A stretch of DNA of 64,000 nucleotides from CAYNLK01 sp964398055 (GTDB lineage Bacteria > Chloroflexota > Anaerolineae > 4572-78 > J111), in the NCBI GenBank assembly GCA_964398055.1, contig CAYNLK010000028.1, forward strand, positions 1-64,000, written 5' to 3'. A program made the position numbers and the translations under genes. The notes under the pieces were generated by a model. That model searched no databases, was not told where the DNA came from, and saw nothing but the letters and a program-made list of their open reading frames with translations. Positions 26,474 to 33,899 of this stretch are shown here, in pieces. Each line of letters begins with the position of its first letter. Within the stretch, counting starts at the first letter, position 1.

Positions 26474-26650
26474 TAGACCGCCGACAGCTGATCACCGACC
26501 ACTGCTTTCAACAGGCTAAGATTGAAGTTACTGTTCAGGTACACAGAGCGACACAAAGATAGCGCAGAGATTCACGGTGAGACAGAAAAAGTATAGCTGG
26601 ATTCTCCGTGTTTCTCTGCGTATTCCCCGTGTATCTCTGAGTTCCAACCT
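26474..26650. repeat. Heptad units and CACGGAGA/ACACAGAG-type dispersed repeat between korA and korB
   Basis: 26474-26508 holds period-7 units (AGACCGC, CGACAGC, TGATCAC, CGACCAC). 26537-26645 is an imperfect inverted repeat of stretches such as ACACAGAG and CACGGTGAG on one arm and CTCCGTG, TTTCTCTG, CCCCGTG on the other. A related element lies at 33340-33446. No coding potential is seen. Confidence 0.5.
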
Positions 26651-26706
26651 ATCACCTGAATAGGTGCGTCCATAGGTAGTACAACCTTGACCTCTGATTA
26701 ACCACA

Positions 26707-28731
26707 TCAAGCTGCCAGCGATGACGCCAACGCCGGTTGGGGCGAGACGGCCAACCAATCGTAGGTAGCCCCGGTTTGAACGCCAATGAGCAGGCTGCCG
26801 AGCGGCTCACCCTCCTGGCGACCCACGATCTCGACCTGCCACAACGGCTCAGGGTAACCGGGCCGGGATATCTGTTCAAATCCGACCGGGCGGGCGGCGT
26901 CGCCCAATTTAATGCGAATGAAGTGGTAGGCCAGTTCACGCGCTTCGTCTGCGGTTACGTCCAGCGAAAGCGGCCGGTCGGCCACAATCGCCTGGACCGC
27001 CCGGACAATGTAACCGGGGGTAAACGGTTCACCGTCATATTTCAAAACAGTGCCATCGGCTTTGAGGCCGGTTTCGGCGCGGAGATAGCGGGCCATTTGA
27101 GCGCTGTAATTGGCCTCAACCACGATCGTCCGGCGGCTCCGGCTGAGGATGTCCAACACTTCCTGGCTGTGAAAGGGATACAGATATTTAAGCTGCACAT
27201 GATTGGCCGTGATCCCCAACCCGGCCAACTGCTCAACCGCCTCGTGGATAACGCCCCAGGTAGAGCCCCAGCCCACCAGGGTGACCTCGGCCTCAGCCGG
27301 GCCTTCCAGCCGGGGCGGCGTCAACCGGGGCAAGATGGCCGTCAGCTTGCCCATCCGTTTTTCCTGCATCTTGCGGCGCACGGCCGGGTTAGTGTAGACA
27401 TCACTGATGACTACCCCCTCCTCATCGTGATCATCTGTGGCCGCCACAAAAGCCGCGCCCGGCGTACCTGGCAGCAGCCGCGGCGAAATGTGATCGAGGG
27501 TGAGAGCAAATCGCTTATAACCCGGCGGCGCCTCCACCAGGAGTTTGCCGCGGTTGATGGGCACATCGGCTTGTAAGGCGTCAGGTTCAATGGTCTCGGG
27601 ATGCTCACCCAGGAGCAAGTCGGAGATGATGATGACCGGCAGTTGGAACTCCTCGGCCAGGTTGTGGGCCTCCACCGCGGTGAAGTAGGCGTCGACGGCT
27701 GTGGCCGGAGCCATGATGACCCGCGGAAAATCACCCTGCGAAGCGCCAAAGACCTGGTTGAGGTCGGCCTGTTCGGTTTTAGTCGGCAGGCCGGTGGAAG
27801 GGCCGCCCCGTTGAACATTGACGATGACCACCGGCGACTCCAAAATGCCGGCCATACCGATTGCCTCGGTCATCAGTGAAAAGCCGCCGCCCGAGGTGCC
27901 GCACATGGCCCGCGCCCCGGCCAGGCCGGCGCCAATGGCCATATTGACCACGGCCAGCTCGTCCTCGGCCTGCTTGACCACCACGCCTGCTTTTTGACCG
28001 TGATTGACCAGCCAATGCAACAGGCTGGAGGCCGGAGTCATGGGGTAAGCGGCATAGAACTTCAGGCCGGCGGCGACTGCCCCCAGCGCCAGGCCTTCGT
28101 TGCCGGTGATAAAGGGGCGGCGGATCCGGCTGAATTGCCAATCGACCTGCGGCCGTTCAAGCGTTTGGGCGGCATAGTCGTAACCGGCCCGGGCTACGCC
28201 CGTGTTCAGCTCGATGACCTCCTGGCCTTTGTGTCCAAAGGTATCGGCCACAACGTCTTCGGTCATCTTGAAATCGAGATCGAGCCAATAGAGCATCGCC
28301 CCCAGCAGGATCGAGTTTTGCATGATAGCCGGAACGCGGCCAAACGGTTTGATCAACTGTTGCACCGGTAAACCAAAACTCTGCACCCCCGGGCGCAACA
28401 ACAGCGGATCACAATTGACCTTATCGCTATTGAACAAGATAAGGCCGCCTGGTTCTACTTCGCCGGCGTGGCGCTCAAGGCTATCCTGGTTTAAAGCGAT
28501 GAGCGCGTGCACGGCGTCGCCGTGGCTGTGGACTTTCTTCTGTCCCAGGCGAATCCGCAACCAGATGTGTCCCCCCCGGATGAGCGACTGGTAGCTATTG
28601 TAAGCATAAACATACAGCCCCAGCCGCGAAGCGGTGCGCGCCAGGGTATCGCCGGTTTTGTCCAGACCATCGCCGGCGGCCCCGCCGATACCGATAATTA
28701 CATCCTTGTTCACATTCCAAGCTACAGCCAT
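26707..28731 (-). CDS. korA: 2-oxoacid:ferredoxin oxidoreductase, fused gamma-alpha subunit
   Basis: A 674-aa subunit with the gamma domain first (GIGGAAGDGLDKTGDTLARTA, then NSYQSLIRGGH, about 12-55) and the pyrimidine-binding alpha domain from about 215 (GNEGLALGAVAAGLKFYAAYPMTP), followed by CGTSGGGFSLMTEAIGMAG and the transketolase-C-like domain III (VTLVGWGSTWGVIHEA). This gamma-alpha fusion with a separate beta is the usual KorAB form. No ferredoxin-like delta subunit is present. ATG 28731 sits 8 bases after GGAGG; the TTG at 28737 is too close to it. The last 60 residues contain RQEGEPLGSLLIGVQTGAT, a C-terminal tail of unknown role. Confidence 0.9.
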   Translation of the reverse strand: MAVAWNVNKDVIIGIGGAAGDGLDKTGDTLARTASRLGLYVYAYNSYQSLIRGGHIWLRIRLGQKKVHSHGDAVHALIALNQDSLERHAGEVEPGGLILFNSDKVNCDPLLLRPGVQSFGLPVQQLIKPFGRVPAIMQNSILLGAMLYWLDLDFKMTEDVVADTFGHKGQEVIELNTGVARAGYDYAAQTLERPQVDWQFSRIRRPFITGNEGLALGAVAAGLKFYAAYPMTPASSLLHWLVNHGQKAGVVVKQAEDELAVVNMAIGAGLAGARAMCGTSGGGFSLMTEAIGMAGILESPVVIVNVQRGGPSTGLPTKTEQADLNQVFGASQGDFPRVIMAPATAVDAYFTAVEAHNLAEEFQLPVIIISDLLLGEHPETIEPDALQADVPINRGKLLVEAPPGYKRFALTLDHISPRLLPGTPGAAFVAATDDHDEEGVVISDVYTNPAVRRKMQEKRMGKLTAILPRLTPPRLEGPAEAEVTLVGWGSTWGVIHEAVEQLAGLGITANHVQLKYLYPFHSQEVLDILSRSRRTIVVEANYSAQMARYLRAETGLKADGTVLKYDGEPFTPGYIVRAVQAIVADRPLSLDVTADEARELAYHFIRIKLGDAARPVGFEQISRPGYPEPLWQVEIVGRQEGEPLGSLLIGVQTGATYDWLAVSPQPALASSLAA

Positions 28732-28821
28732 AGTCAATACCTCCTCGTAATCGATTGGTTATTTATGGGTGGCATAGAGTACATCATCCAGGTGGACATA
28801 GGCCACATAGAGCTTTAGCGG

Positions 28822-28841
28822 GTATTCCGCCGGTGGAATAC
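28822..28841. promoter_or_regulatory. Candidate operator upstream of korAB
   Basis: A dyad of 20 bases with exact 7-base arms GTATTCC and GGAATAC around GCCGGT (9 of 10 positions complementary overall). It lies about 90 bases upstream of the korA start, a good place for a dimeric regulator. Confidence 0.35.
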
Positions 28842-28886
28842 TTTATTTGAAAAAATCTGTTGGCGCCTTGGACGCCCCCCAAGAAA

Positions 28887-28937
28887 AACAGCCGGAGAGT
28901 CAAATCCTGGTTCAGGTACAGGAATCTTCCGGCTGTT
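28887..28937 (-). terminator. Possible terminator of the GNAT transcript
   Basis: On the minus strand the arms AACAGCCGGA and TCCGGCTGTT (28937-28928 and 28896-28887) form a 10-bp stem around a 31-base loop that itself has a CCTG/CAGG hairpin, followed by a T-run. The long loop makes it less certain than the other terminators. Confidence 0.4.
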
Positions 28938-29140
28938 AGTGAGGTATCTTCAGTTTACGTCGATCTTTGACGGCAGCATCTACAATTTTTTATTATAGCT
29001 TATGAAGAATATATTGCAAGATGACCGGGTTGTGTCCGACATTTTAGGCGGACCGGGGGGTGTGAGGGGTGACCCCCCAATTCCTCCCTGCCGAAGGTTT
29101 CCAAAATTTTTGGACGCACTCGGCGCGTTAAAAGCGCCGG

Positions 29141-29626
29141 TCATCTATCCTGTTCGGCCAGCACCACCGAGGTTTCGATTTGCCGGTCGGAGATAGCCCA
29201 GTACTGGCGCAACAGGCGATCTTTCTCCACCGCCGGAACCAGCCGAAAACCGTGCTTTTCGTAAAAGCGGATGGCCCACACCGCCGCGGCCCAGCTACCG
29301 ATTAAAATGGGCCGATCGGTTAACGCGCGTAGATGGGTCAATAGCTGGCCGCCAATGCCCTGGTTGCGGTTGGCCGTGCGCACGTAGGCGTGCCGGATGA
29401 GGGTGACATCTTGCACCGGTTGGATGCCCATCACGCCGATCAGTTCGCCCGCCTGTTCATAGCCCCAAAATTCCACGCCTGCGGCTAACTCGTGCTGCAA
29501 CTCAGCGCGGGTCATGTACGGCTCGTGCCAGCAGTCGCCGGGAATCACACCTTTATAGGCTTGGGCGGCGTCGTTGATAATGGCGTAAATTTGCTCAAAG
29601 TCGTTGGGGTGACACAAGCGGATCAT
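29141..29626 (-). CDS. GNAT family N-acetyltransferase
   Basis: A 161-aa single-domain acetyltransferase. It has the beta4 core GELIGVMGIQPV and the acetyl-CoA P-loop region RTANRNQGIGGQLLTHL (Q/R-x-x-G-x-G/A), then the typical end AVWAIRFYEKHGFRLV. GNAT proteins move an acetyl group from acetyl-CoA to an amine. The substrate cannot be inferred. The gene is isolated, with repeat-rich spaces on both sides. Confidence 0.85.
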   Translation of the reverse strand: MIRLCHPNDFEQIYAIINDAAQAYKGVIPGDCWHEPYMTRAELQHELAAGVEFWGYEQAGELIGVMGIQPVQDVTLIRHAYVRTANRNQGIGGQLLTHLRALTDRPILIGSWAAAVWAIRFYEKHGFRLVPAVEKDRLLRQYWAISDRQIETSVVLAEQDR

Positions 29627-29663
29627 AGCTTGTCCTCGGTAAGCCGGATGGTTGGCTGAGGGG

Positions 29664-29797
29664 TCTGTCCAATTTTTAGGTGACCGGCACTTCCACCTAA
29701 TCTTGGCCTGGAAATGCCGTCAAATCGCCTTAATTTTGGTTCAGAAATCGTGGTCAAAGTGCCGGTCACCTTATCTACCTAAAATTCCGGACACACC
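29664..29797. mobile_element. MITE-like inverted-repeat element
   Basis: A perfect 14-bp inverted repeat (29679-29692 and 29757-29770, GGTGACCGGCACTT) is flanked outward by imperfect inverted copies of a TGTCC..TTTTAGG motif (29666-29680 and 29778-29795). One more copy of the motif lies at 29031-29048. No coding capacity. The nested inverted ends suggest a small non-autonomous element, but no target-site duplication was recognised. Confidence 0.5.
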
Positions 29798-29899
29798 TTT
29801 GGCTGAGTCGGTTTGCGCCTGGCCAGCGCCTGGGGTAGAATCCAGGCGCTAAGCGGCAGTTATCAGCCAGCTATTATACTCCAATTTGAGAGAAAACCA

Positions 29900-30649
29900 A
29901 TGGTCAAATTCAGCACACCTATCCGCCTCCTGGTCTTTGACATCGACGGGGTCATCAGTGACGGTGAGGGCCAGCCGCTGGACCTGCGTTTAATGGAACG
30001 TCTGGCCTACATGAATCGAGCCGCCCGGCAGAACCCGACCAGGCCGGCCGTTACCTTGTGTACCGGTCGACCCGGACCCTACGTTGAAATTATGCTCCAG
30101 GCCATCGACGGACACTTGCCGGCGGTGTATGAAAATGGCGCTGGACTTTACACCCCGCAACCTTACCGCTTCTTGCCGCATCCGGCTGTCGACAACGACC
30201 CCACTTTTCAGGCGGCCACCCAACGGCTCGAGGCCGGCCTGGTTCAGACCGGCCGGGCCTTCTTTCAACCCGGCAAACAGTTCTCCCACAGCCTGTTCGC
30301 CTATGATCCGGCCGATACGCCGGCGCTGTATGGTTGGGCGGTGGAGGCGCTGGGGTCGCTGGCCGGCTCAGTGGGGCTGGTGTATGCCTCCTCCTGCCTG
30401 AATGTTTTGCCGGCGGGAGTCGATAAGGGGAAAGGGGTGGAATTTTTGGCCGCCAAAACCGGCTATGCCCTCGCAGAAATGTTGGGGGTTGGCGACTCCG
30501 ACTCGGATTTGCCCTTTCTGGCCCTGACCGGCTACAGCGCCGCGCCGGCCAACGCCAACCCCGCGGTCAAGCAGGCGGTCCAATACGTCTCACCATATCC
30601 AACGGTTGAGGGCGTGCGGGATATTCTCAAACATTTTGGGTTGGCCTGA
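29900..30649 (+). CDS. HAD-superfamily sugar-phosphatase-like hydrolase
   Basis: A 249-aa protein with HAD motif I FDIDGVISDG (Asp14 nucleophile, Asp16), motif II Thr in TLCTGRPG, Lys of motif III in GVDKGKGVEFL and motif IV GVGDSDSDLPFL. The KGxGxxxL and GDSxxDxxML-like spacing with a C2B cap resembles sucrose-phosphatase, mannosyl-3-phosphoglycerate phosphatase and Cof-type enzymes. Substrate is probably a phosphorylated sugar. ATG 29900 is used because the HAD motif then starts near residue 10 as usual; the upstream extension from 29813 has no family similarity. Confidence 0.82.
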   Translation: MVKFSTPIRLLVFDIDGVISDGEGQPLDLRLMERLAYMNRAARQNPTRPAVTLCTGRPGPYVEIMLQAIDGHLPAVYENGAGLYTPQPYRFLPHPAVDNDPTFQAATQRLEAGLVQTGRAFFQPGKQFSHSLFAYDPADTPALYGWAVEALGSLAGSVGLVYASSCLNVLPAGVDKGKGVEFLAAKTGYALAEMLGVGDSDSDLPFLALTGYSAAPANANPAVKQAVQYVSPYPTVEGVRDILKHFGLA

Positions 30650-30706
30650 GGCAGTAAGTTGACGATGAACAAAATAGGGGTATTTGTGCGCCGGTCTGAA
30701 GGGACA

Positions 30707-31258
30707 TCAGGGGGAGGAACTGGCTGACCGCCGCCACAAGAAGATGCCCACCACCAAGGTCAATACCACGAAAGGAACCGCAACGGCAACCAGCATGAAG
30801 ACATTCCTGCCCCGGCTGACGGTCTCGGTAAAAGCAGTCTGAACCTGGCCTGGCTCGTCGTCCACGTAGACGGCGATGTTCCACTGGCCAGTCTGGTTGA
30901 CCTCAAGGTGGGCCACGTAATCGTAGTTATTGCCGGCATTCTGGTGGGTAGCCGGCGCAGTAATGGCTGGACCGCCGCTGACGGGACTGGCCATAATAGT
31001 TACCACCGCATCGGGACGGAGTTGATTGGTCTGGGCGTCGGTCACCCGCACCCACACACTCATCTGGCCGACGGTCACCGGCAGCGGCGAAGTGGCCACC
31101 AGCAACACGTACGGGCCAATTCTTTCGTCGCTCACCCGGATTTTGCTGCCGCCTGTACCGGGGCCGCTGGCCCAGACCGGTCCGGCCCGGAGAATTGCCA
31201 GAGCCAAGATGAGTAAAACCGGAACGATGACCAGGTTAAAAAGATGAGATCGCTGCAT
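30707..31258 (-). CDS. Exported YtkA/FixH-like domain protein with C-terminal anchor
   Basis: A 183-aa protein: signal peptide (LFNLVIVPVLLILALAIL, cut after VWA), an extracytoplasmic beta sandwich (about 45-140; VTVGQMSVWVRVTDAQTNQLRPDA then VNQTGQWNIAVYVDD) with the pattern of YtkA/FixH-type domains, and a C-terminal membrane helix (VFMLVAVAVPFVVLTLVVGIF) ending RRSASSSP. It is the last gene of a three-gene minus-strand operon with the FixG-like ferredoxin; such domains accompany copper or cytochrome oxidase assembly proteins. The start is placed at the internal Met before the signal peptide. Confidence 0.65.
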   Translation of the reverse strand: MQRSHLFNLVIVPVLLILALAILRAGPVWASGPGTGGSKIRVSDERIGPYVLLVATSPLPVTVGQMSVWVRVTDAQTNQLRPDAVVTIMASPVSGGPAITAPATHQNAGNNYDYVAHLEVNQTGQWNIAVYVDDEPGQVQTAFTETVSRGRNVFMLVAVAVPFVVLTLVVGIFLWRRSASSSP

Positions 31259-31266
31259 AATCCGTC

Positions 31267-32745
31267 TCACAACCCCCCCAAAATCGTACCGCGCATCTCC
31301 ATCGGTTGGAACATGATCCACAGCGCCGCGCCCAAGAGCAAGACGGCTAACATACCCCACGGCAAAAAAGCCCGCAGCGCAACACGCCGCTCCCCGTAGT
31401 GATCCAACGCAATTTGGAAGGCAGTCACCAGCGAACCCAACAGCCCCAGGTAAAGCAGGGCGGTCTGAATTGGGAAGAGCCAGTCGGGCGGCACGAGTGG
31501 TCCCAACTGCCATTGCGGCGAGCCGGCCGGCAGACCGCTGTCATTCAGGAAAGATTGGGCCACCGGGACCAGGGTCAGTGCGCCGGTGAGAAAATGGAAG
31601 GCATAATGAGCCAGCCACATGCCAAAGCCGAGCGGCACCAGGCTAAAGACAAAGCGCCGGATGAGATAACCCAACGACTCGTTGGCCTGTCCGGCCAGCA
31701 GCCGGCTGACCAAGGCAGTGACCGTCAATAAAACAGCCGGGATGACCACCAAACCAACGCCAAACAGCAGTAGCAGGCCGGGTATTTCTGAGCTGGTGTT
31801 GAGCCAGCCAGCCAACTGCTGCTGCAAAGCATAAACCGGACTGATCATACCAAAGGCGTTTAGGTAAGCGCCAAAGATCAGCACCGCCAGCAGCGCGGTC
31901 AGGTCCCAGCGCTGGCTGAAACGGCCAATCCCGGAACGCCAGGGATCGCGCCACAACTCCTGGGTGGGTAGGCGAGCCAGCAAGCCAACATTATCGTGGG
32001 GGCAGGCGTGGACACAGTCAAGGCAGAACGTGCAATCCATATTGCCGACTTTTTTCTCCTGAAACAGCCACAACTCGCAACCACGCTGACCCGTAGAACC
32101 GTTGCCGGCAATACAATCTTTGGTCCGGCATGCCGCGCAAATATCGGCCTGGCGAATCTTGATCTCCCCCGGCGAAATCAACGAACCCATGAAATTGAAC
32201 TGCCCCAGAGGACAAACATATTTGCAGAAGGCCGCTCCCTGAAAAAAGGTATCGACCACCACGGCGGTTAAAAAATAAGCCAGGATAATCCAGGCGGTGA
32301 GCCAGGGGCTGGCCCACAAATCATAAAGCTCATAGATAACAAAGAACAGGACAAGCAACCCCACCGCCAGCCATTTGTGCCGCAGCCAGACTGGCGCCTG
32401 GCGTTGGAAGCCGCTGGCTCGGCCCAGCCAACGGCCCAATTCGCGCGGCAACATAAAAGGGCAGGCCATACAAAAAAGATTACCCACCACCAACAAAGCC
32501 AAAACGATCAAGCCGCGATAGTGAATCCAGGTGGTGACGGTGGCCAGATTCTTGGGCGCTTGCTGCGGGCCTAACAACCCATCAAAGATAATAAAAGCGC
32601 TGATGAGCAATAAGACGGTCTGCAACGATTGCCTGGCATAACGCCAGCGCAAGAAGGGACCAAGCAACGGCCAGGTCAGGATATCGTTTAGGGCGAAGGT
32701 GTTATCGGTCAGCCGAGCCGGTTTGAGGGCAGGCGGAGAGGTCAT
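31267..32745 (-). CDS. FixG/NapH-like membrane ferredoxin (4Fe-4S)
   Basis: A 492-aa membrane protein with about ten helices. The cytoplasmic part shows CxxxCP (CKYVCPLGQFNFMG, about 188-201), then CAACRTKDC and a ferredoxin-like CTFCLDCVHACPHDN with CxxCxxCxxxCP spacing. This is the layout of NapH/NosR-C/CcoG (FixG) membrane electron carriers. It is flanked by two YtkA/FixH-like proteins, so a role in cytochrome oxidase or copper-site maturation is plausible. The start overlaps the upstream lipoprotein gene by 4 bases (ATGA). The long second half with extra helices is unusual for CcoG. Confidence 0.75.
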   Translation of the reverse strand: MTSPPALKPARLTDNTFALNDILTWPLLGPFLRWRYARQSLQTVLLLISAFIIFDGLLGPQQAPKNLATVTTWIHYRGLIVLALLVVGNLFCMACPFMLPRELGRWLGRASGFQRQAPVWLRHKWLAVGLLVLFFVIYELYDLWASPWLTAWIILAYFLTAVVVDTFFQGAAFCKYVCPLGQFNFMGSLISPGEIKIRQADICAACRTKDCIAGNGSTGQRGCELWLFQEKKVGNMDCTFCLDCVHACPHDNVGLLARLPTQELWRDPWRSGIGRFSQRWDLTALLAVLIFGAYLNAFGMISPVYALQQQLAGWLNTSSEIPGLLLLFGVGLVVIPAVLLTVTALVSRLLAGQANESLGYLIRRFVFSLVPLGFGMWLAHYAFHFLTGALTLVPVAQSFLNDSGLPAGSPQWQLGPLVPPDWLFPIQTALLYLGLLGSLVTAFQIALDHYGERRVALRAFLPWGMLAVLLLGAALWIMFQPMEMRGTILGGL

Positions 32746-33149
32746 TTTACTGTTACCGGAAATTGGCGCGAGATGATTTGGCCATCGGCCAGGGTGGCCT
32801 TGACGGTAACGATCCAGTCCCCCCCCATCGTCCATTCAAACGGGGCCTGATAACGGCCACCTGAACCGCTGCTCACCTCAGCCAAAACCGGCGTCATGCC
32901 AGCGTGGGTCATGTTCCCTTCGATATCCAGACGGGCATTTTCAATGGGCTGGCCGGAGGCATCGGCCAGGGTGACAATGAGGGCGGCCGGGCCAACGGCC
33001 GGTTGAGCCGGTTCAACGACCAGCTCGATCCGAATATCGGCAGTTTGGAAGGACTGGTCCGTCTGAATTCGGCCGCAGGCCGGCAAAATTCCGGCGGTGA
33101 CTACCAGGATCAGCCATAACAGAACAGGAAAAACCTTAGAGAAAGTCAT
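32742..33149 (-). CDS. YtkA/FixH-like lipoprotein
   Basis: A 135-aa exported lipoprotein: hydrophobic leader (VFPVLLWLILVVTAGI) and lipobox LPAC with Cys near residue 24. The mature part is an immunoglobulin-like beta sandwich containing IEGNMTHAGMTPV, the M-x-H-x-GM pattern of YtkA-like domains that may bind copper, and WTMGGDWIVTVKATL. It is the first gene of the operon with the FixG-like ferredoxin. The start is the Met before the leader. A -10-like TATAAT on the minus strand lies at 33293-33288. Confidence 0.72.
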   Translation of the reverse strand: MTFSKVFPVLLWLILVVTAGILPACGRIQTDQSFQTADIRIELVVEPAQPAVGPAALIVTLADASGQPIENARLDIEGNMTHAGMTPVLAEVSSGSGGRYQAPFEWTMGGDWIVTVKATLADGQIISRQFPVTVK

Positions 33150-33623
33150 GCGCAAAAGTAACGATGCTCCCGGGTAATTGTCTCCCCCTGGCAATGCCGA
33201 TATCAACCGGACCACCACGGTGACTGGTAGAACAATAGAGCAGACAAGAACCGTTAACGACAACTTCGGACATAAGGCAGCGGTGATATTATAACACAGA
33301 GTTGATCATAGCCGGAATCAACAACATTCAAGTAGTGGCCGGGAACACCGAGAAACACAGAGAATCCACGGAGATGCACAAAGGTTACAACAGTTTTTCT
33401 CGGTGAAGCTCTGGGCCATCTCTGCGTGGCTCTGTGTAGCTGAATAGTTACCTTATTGACAGGTCAGCCGCTCAAGAGTAGAATTATTGTTCCAAATGAC
33501 TCAAGGATGATATCTGATGTTGGCGGCAACATCCAAGAACTACCTACCGGCGGACGCACCGGCTGATTAACCTGATTCCGCCTGTATCGCCATTTCCTAC
33601 CAGCCTTGCCCGGAGGCCCAAAT
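33150..33623. other. 474-base divergent intergenic region
   Basis: It contains a minus-strand -10-like box (33288-33293), a dispersed CACGGAGA/ACACAGAG-type inverted repeat (33340-33446) related to that at 26537-26645, and the plus-strand promoter at 33456-33484. No gene is seen. Confidence 0.55.
33456..33484 (+). promoter_or_regulatory. Strong sigma70-like promoter of the ctaAB operon
   Basis: Perfect TTGACA (33456-33461), 17-base spacer, TAGAAT (33479-33484). The transcript would have a leader of about 130 bases before the first gene at 33624, directly after the dispersed repeat. Confidence 0.65.
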
Positions 33624-33860
33624 ATGATCAGTTTACCCTGGACCATCCTCTGGCTGGCCACCGGAATTTCCGTGGCCGTTTGTGGGCTGCTGATCTACTC
33701 GTTGCTTAGAGTCCGGCGGAACGCTGCCAGCAAAGCCGAGCCGGAGCAGAGCTTCCCGAGCAGTCCAATCCTGGAATTCATCTGGACTTTTATTCCGGTG
33801 GGACTGCTGCTGATTATTCTGGCCTTAACCTTTCAAGCGATGACCGAAATCAAGCCGTGA
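33624..33860 (+). CDS. Small protein with CoxII-type transmembrane hairpin, no CuA domain
   Basis: A 78-aa protein with two helices (WTILWLATGISVAVCGLLIY and ILEFIWTFIPVGLLLIILAL) joined by a polar loop. The element LEFIWTFIPVGLLLIILAL is the second-helix signature of cytochrome c oxidase subunit II (E-x-x-W-T-x-x-P). The periplasmic CuA-binding domain is absent and the stop codon is clean, with a GGAGG site before the start, so it is a real short gene rather than a broken coxB. It lies 39 bases before the ctaA-ctaB fusion; it may be a small oxidase or assembly subunit. Confidence 0.75.
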   Translation: MISLPWTILWLATGISVAVCGLLIYSLLRVRRNAASKAEPEQSFPSSPILEFIWTFIPVGLLLIILALTFQAMTEIKP

Positions 33861-33899
33861 GCGGCGCCGGCCTGGAAAGAAGAATGGGAGTTGTTAGGA

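Larger units (their letters stand above)
28732..29140. other. 409-base intergenic region upstream of korA
   Basis: It holds a near-perfect 20-bp dyad (28822-28841, GTATTCC and GGAATAC arms), a long hairpin likely terminating the GNAT transcript (28887-28937), a G6T/AC6 hairpin at 29055-29078, and one copy of the TGTGTCCG..TTTTAGG motif (29031-29048). No gene is seen. Confidence 0.6.
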
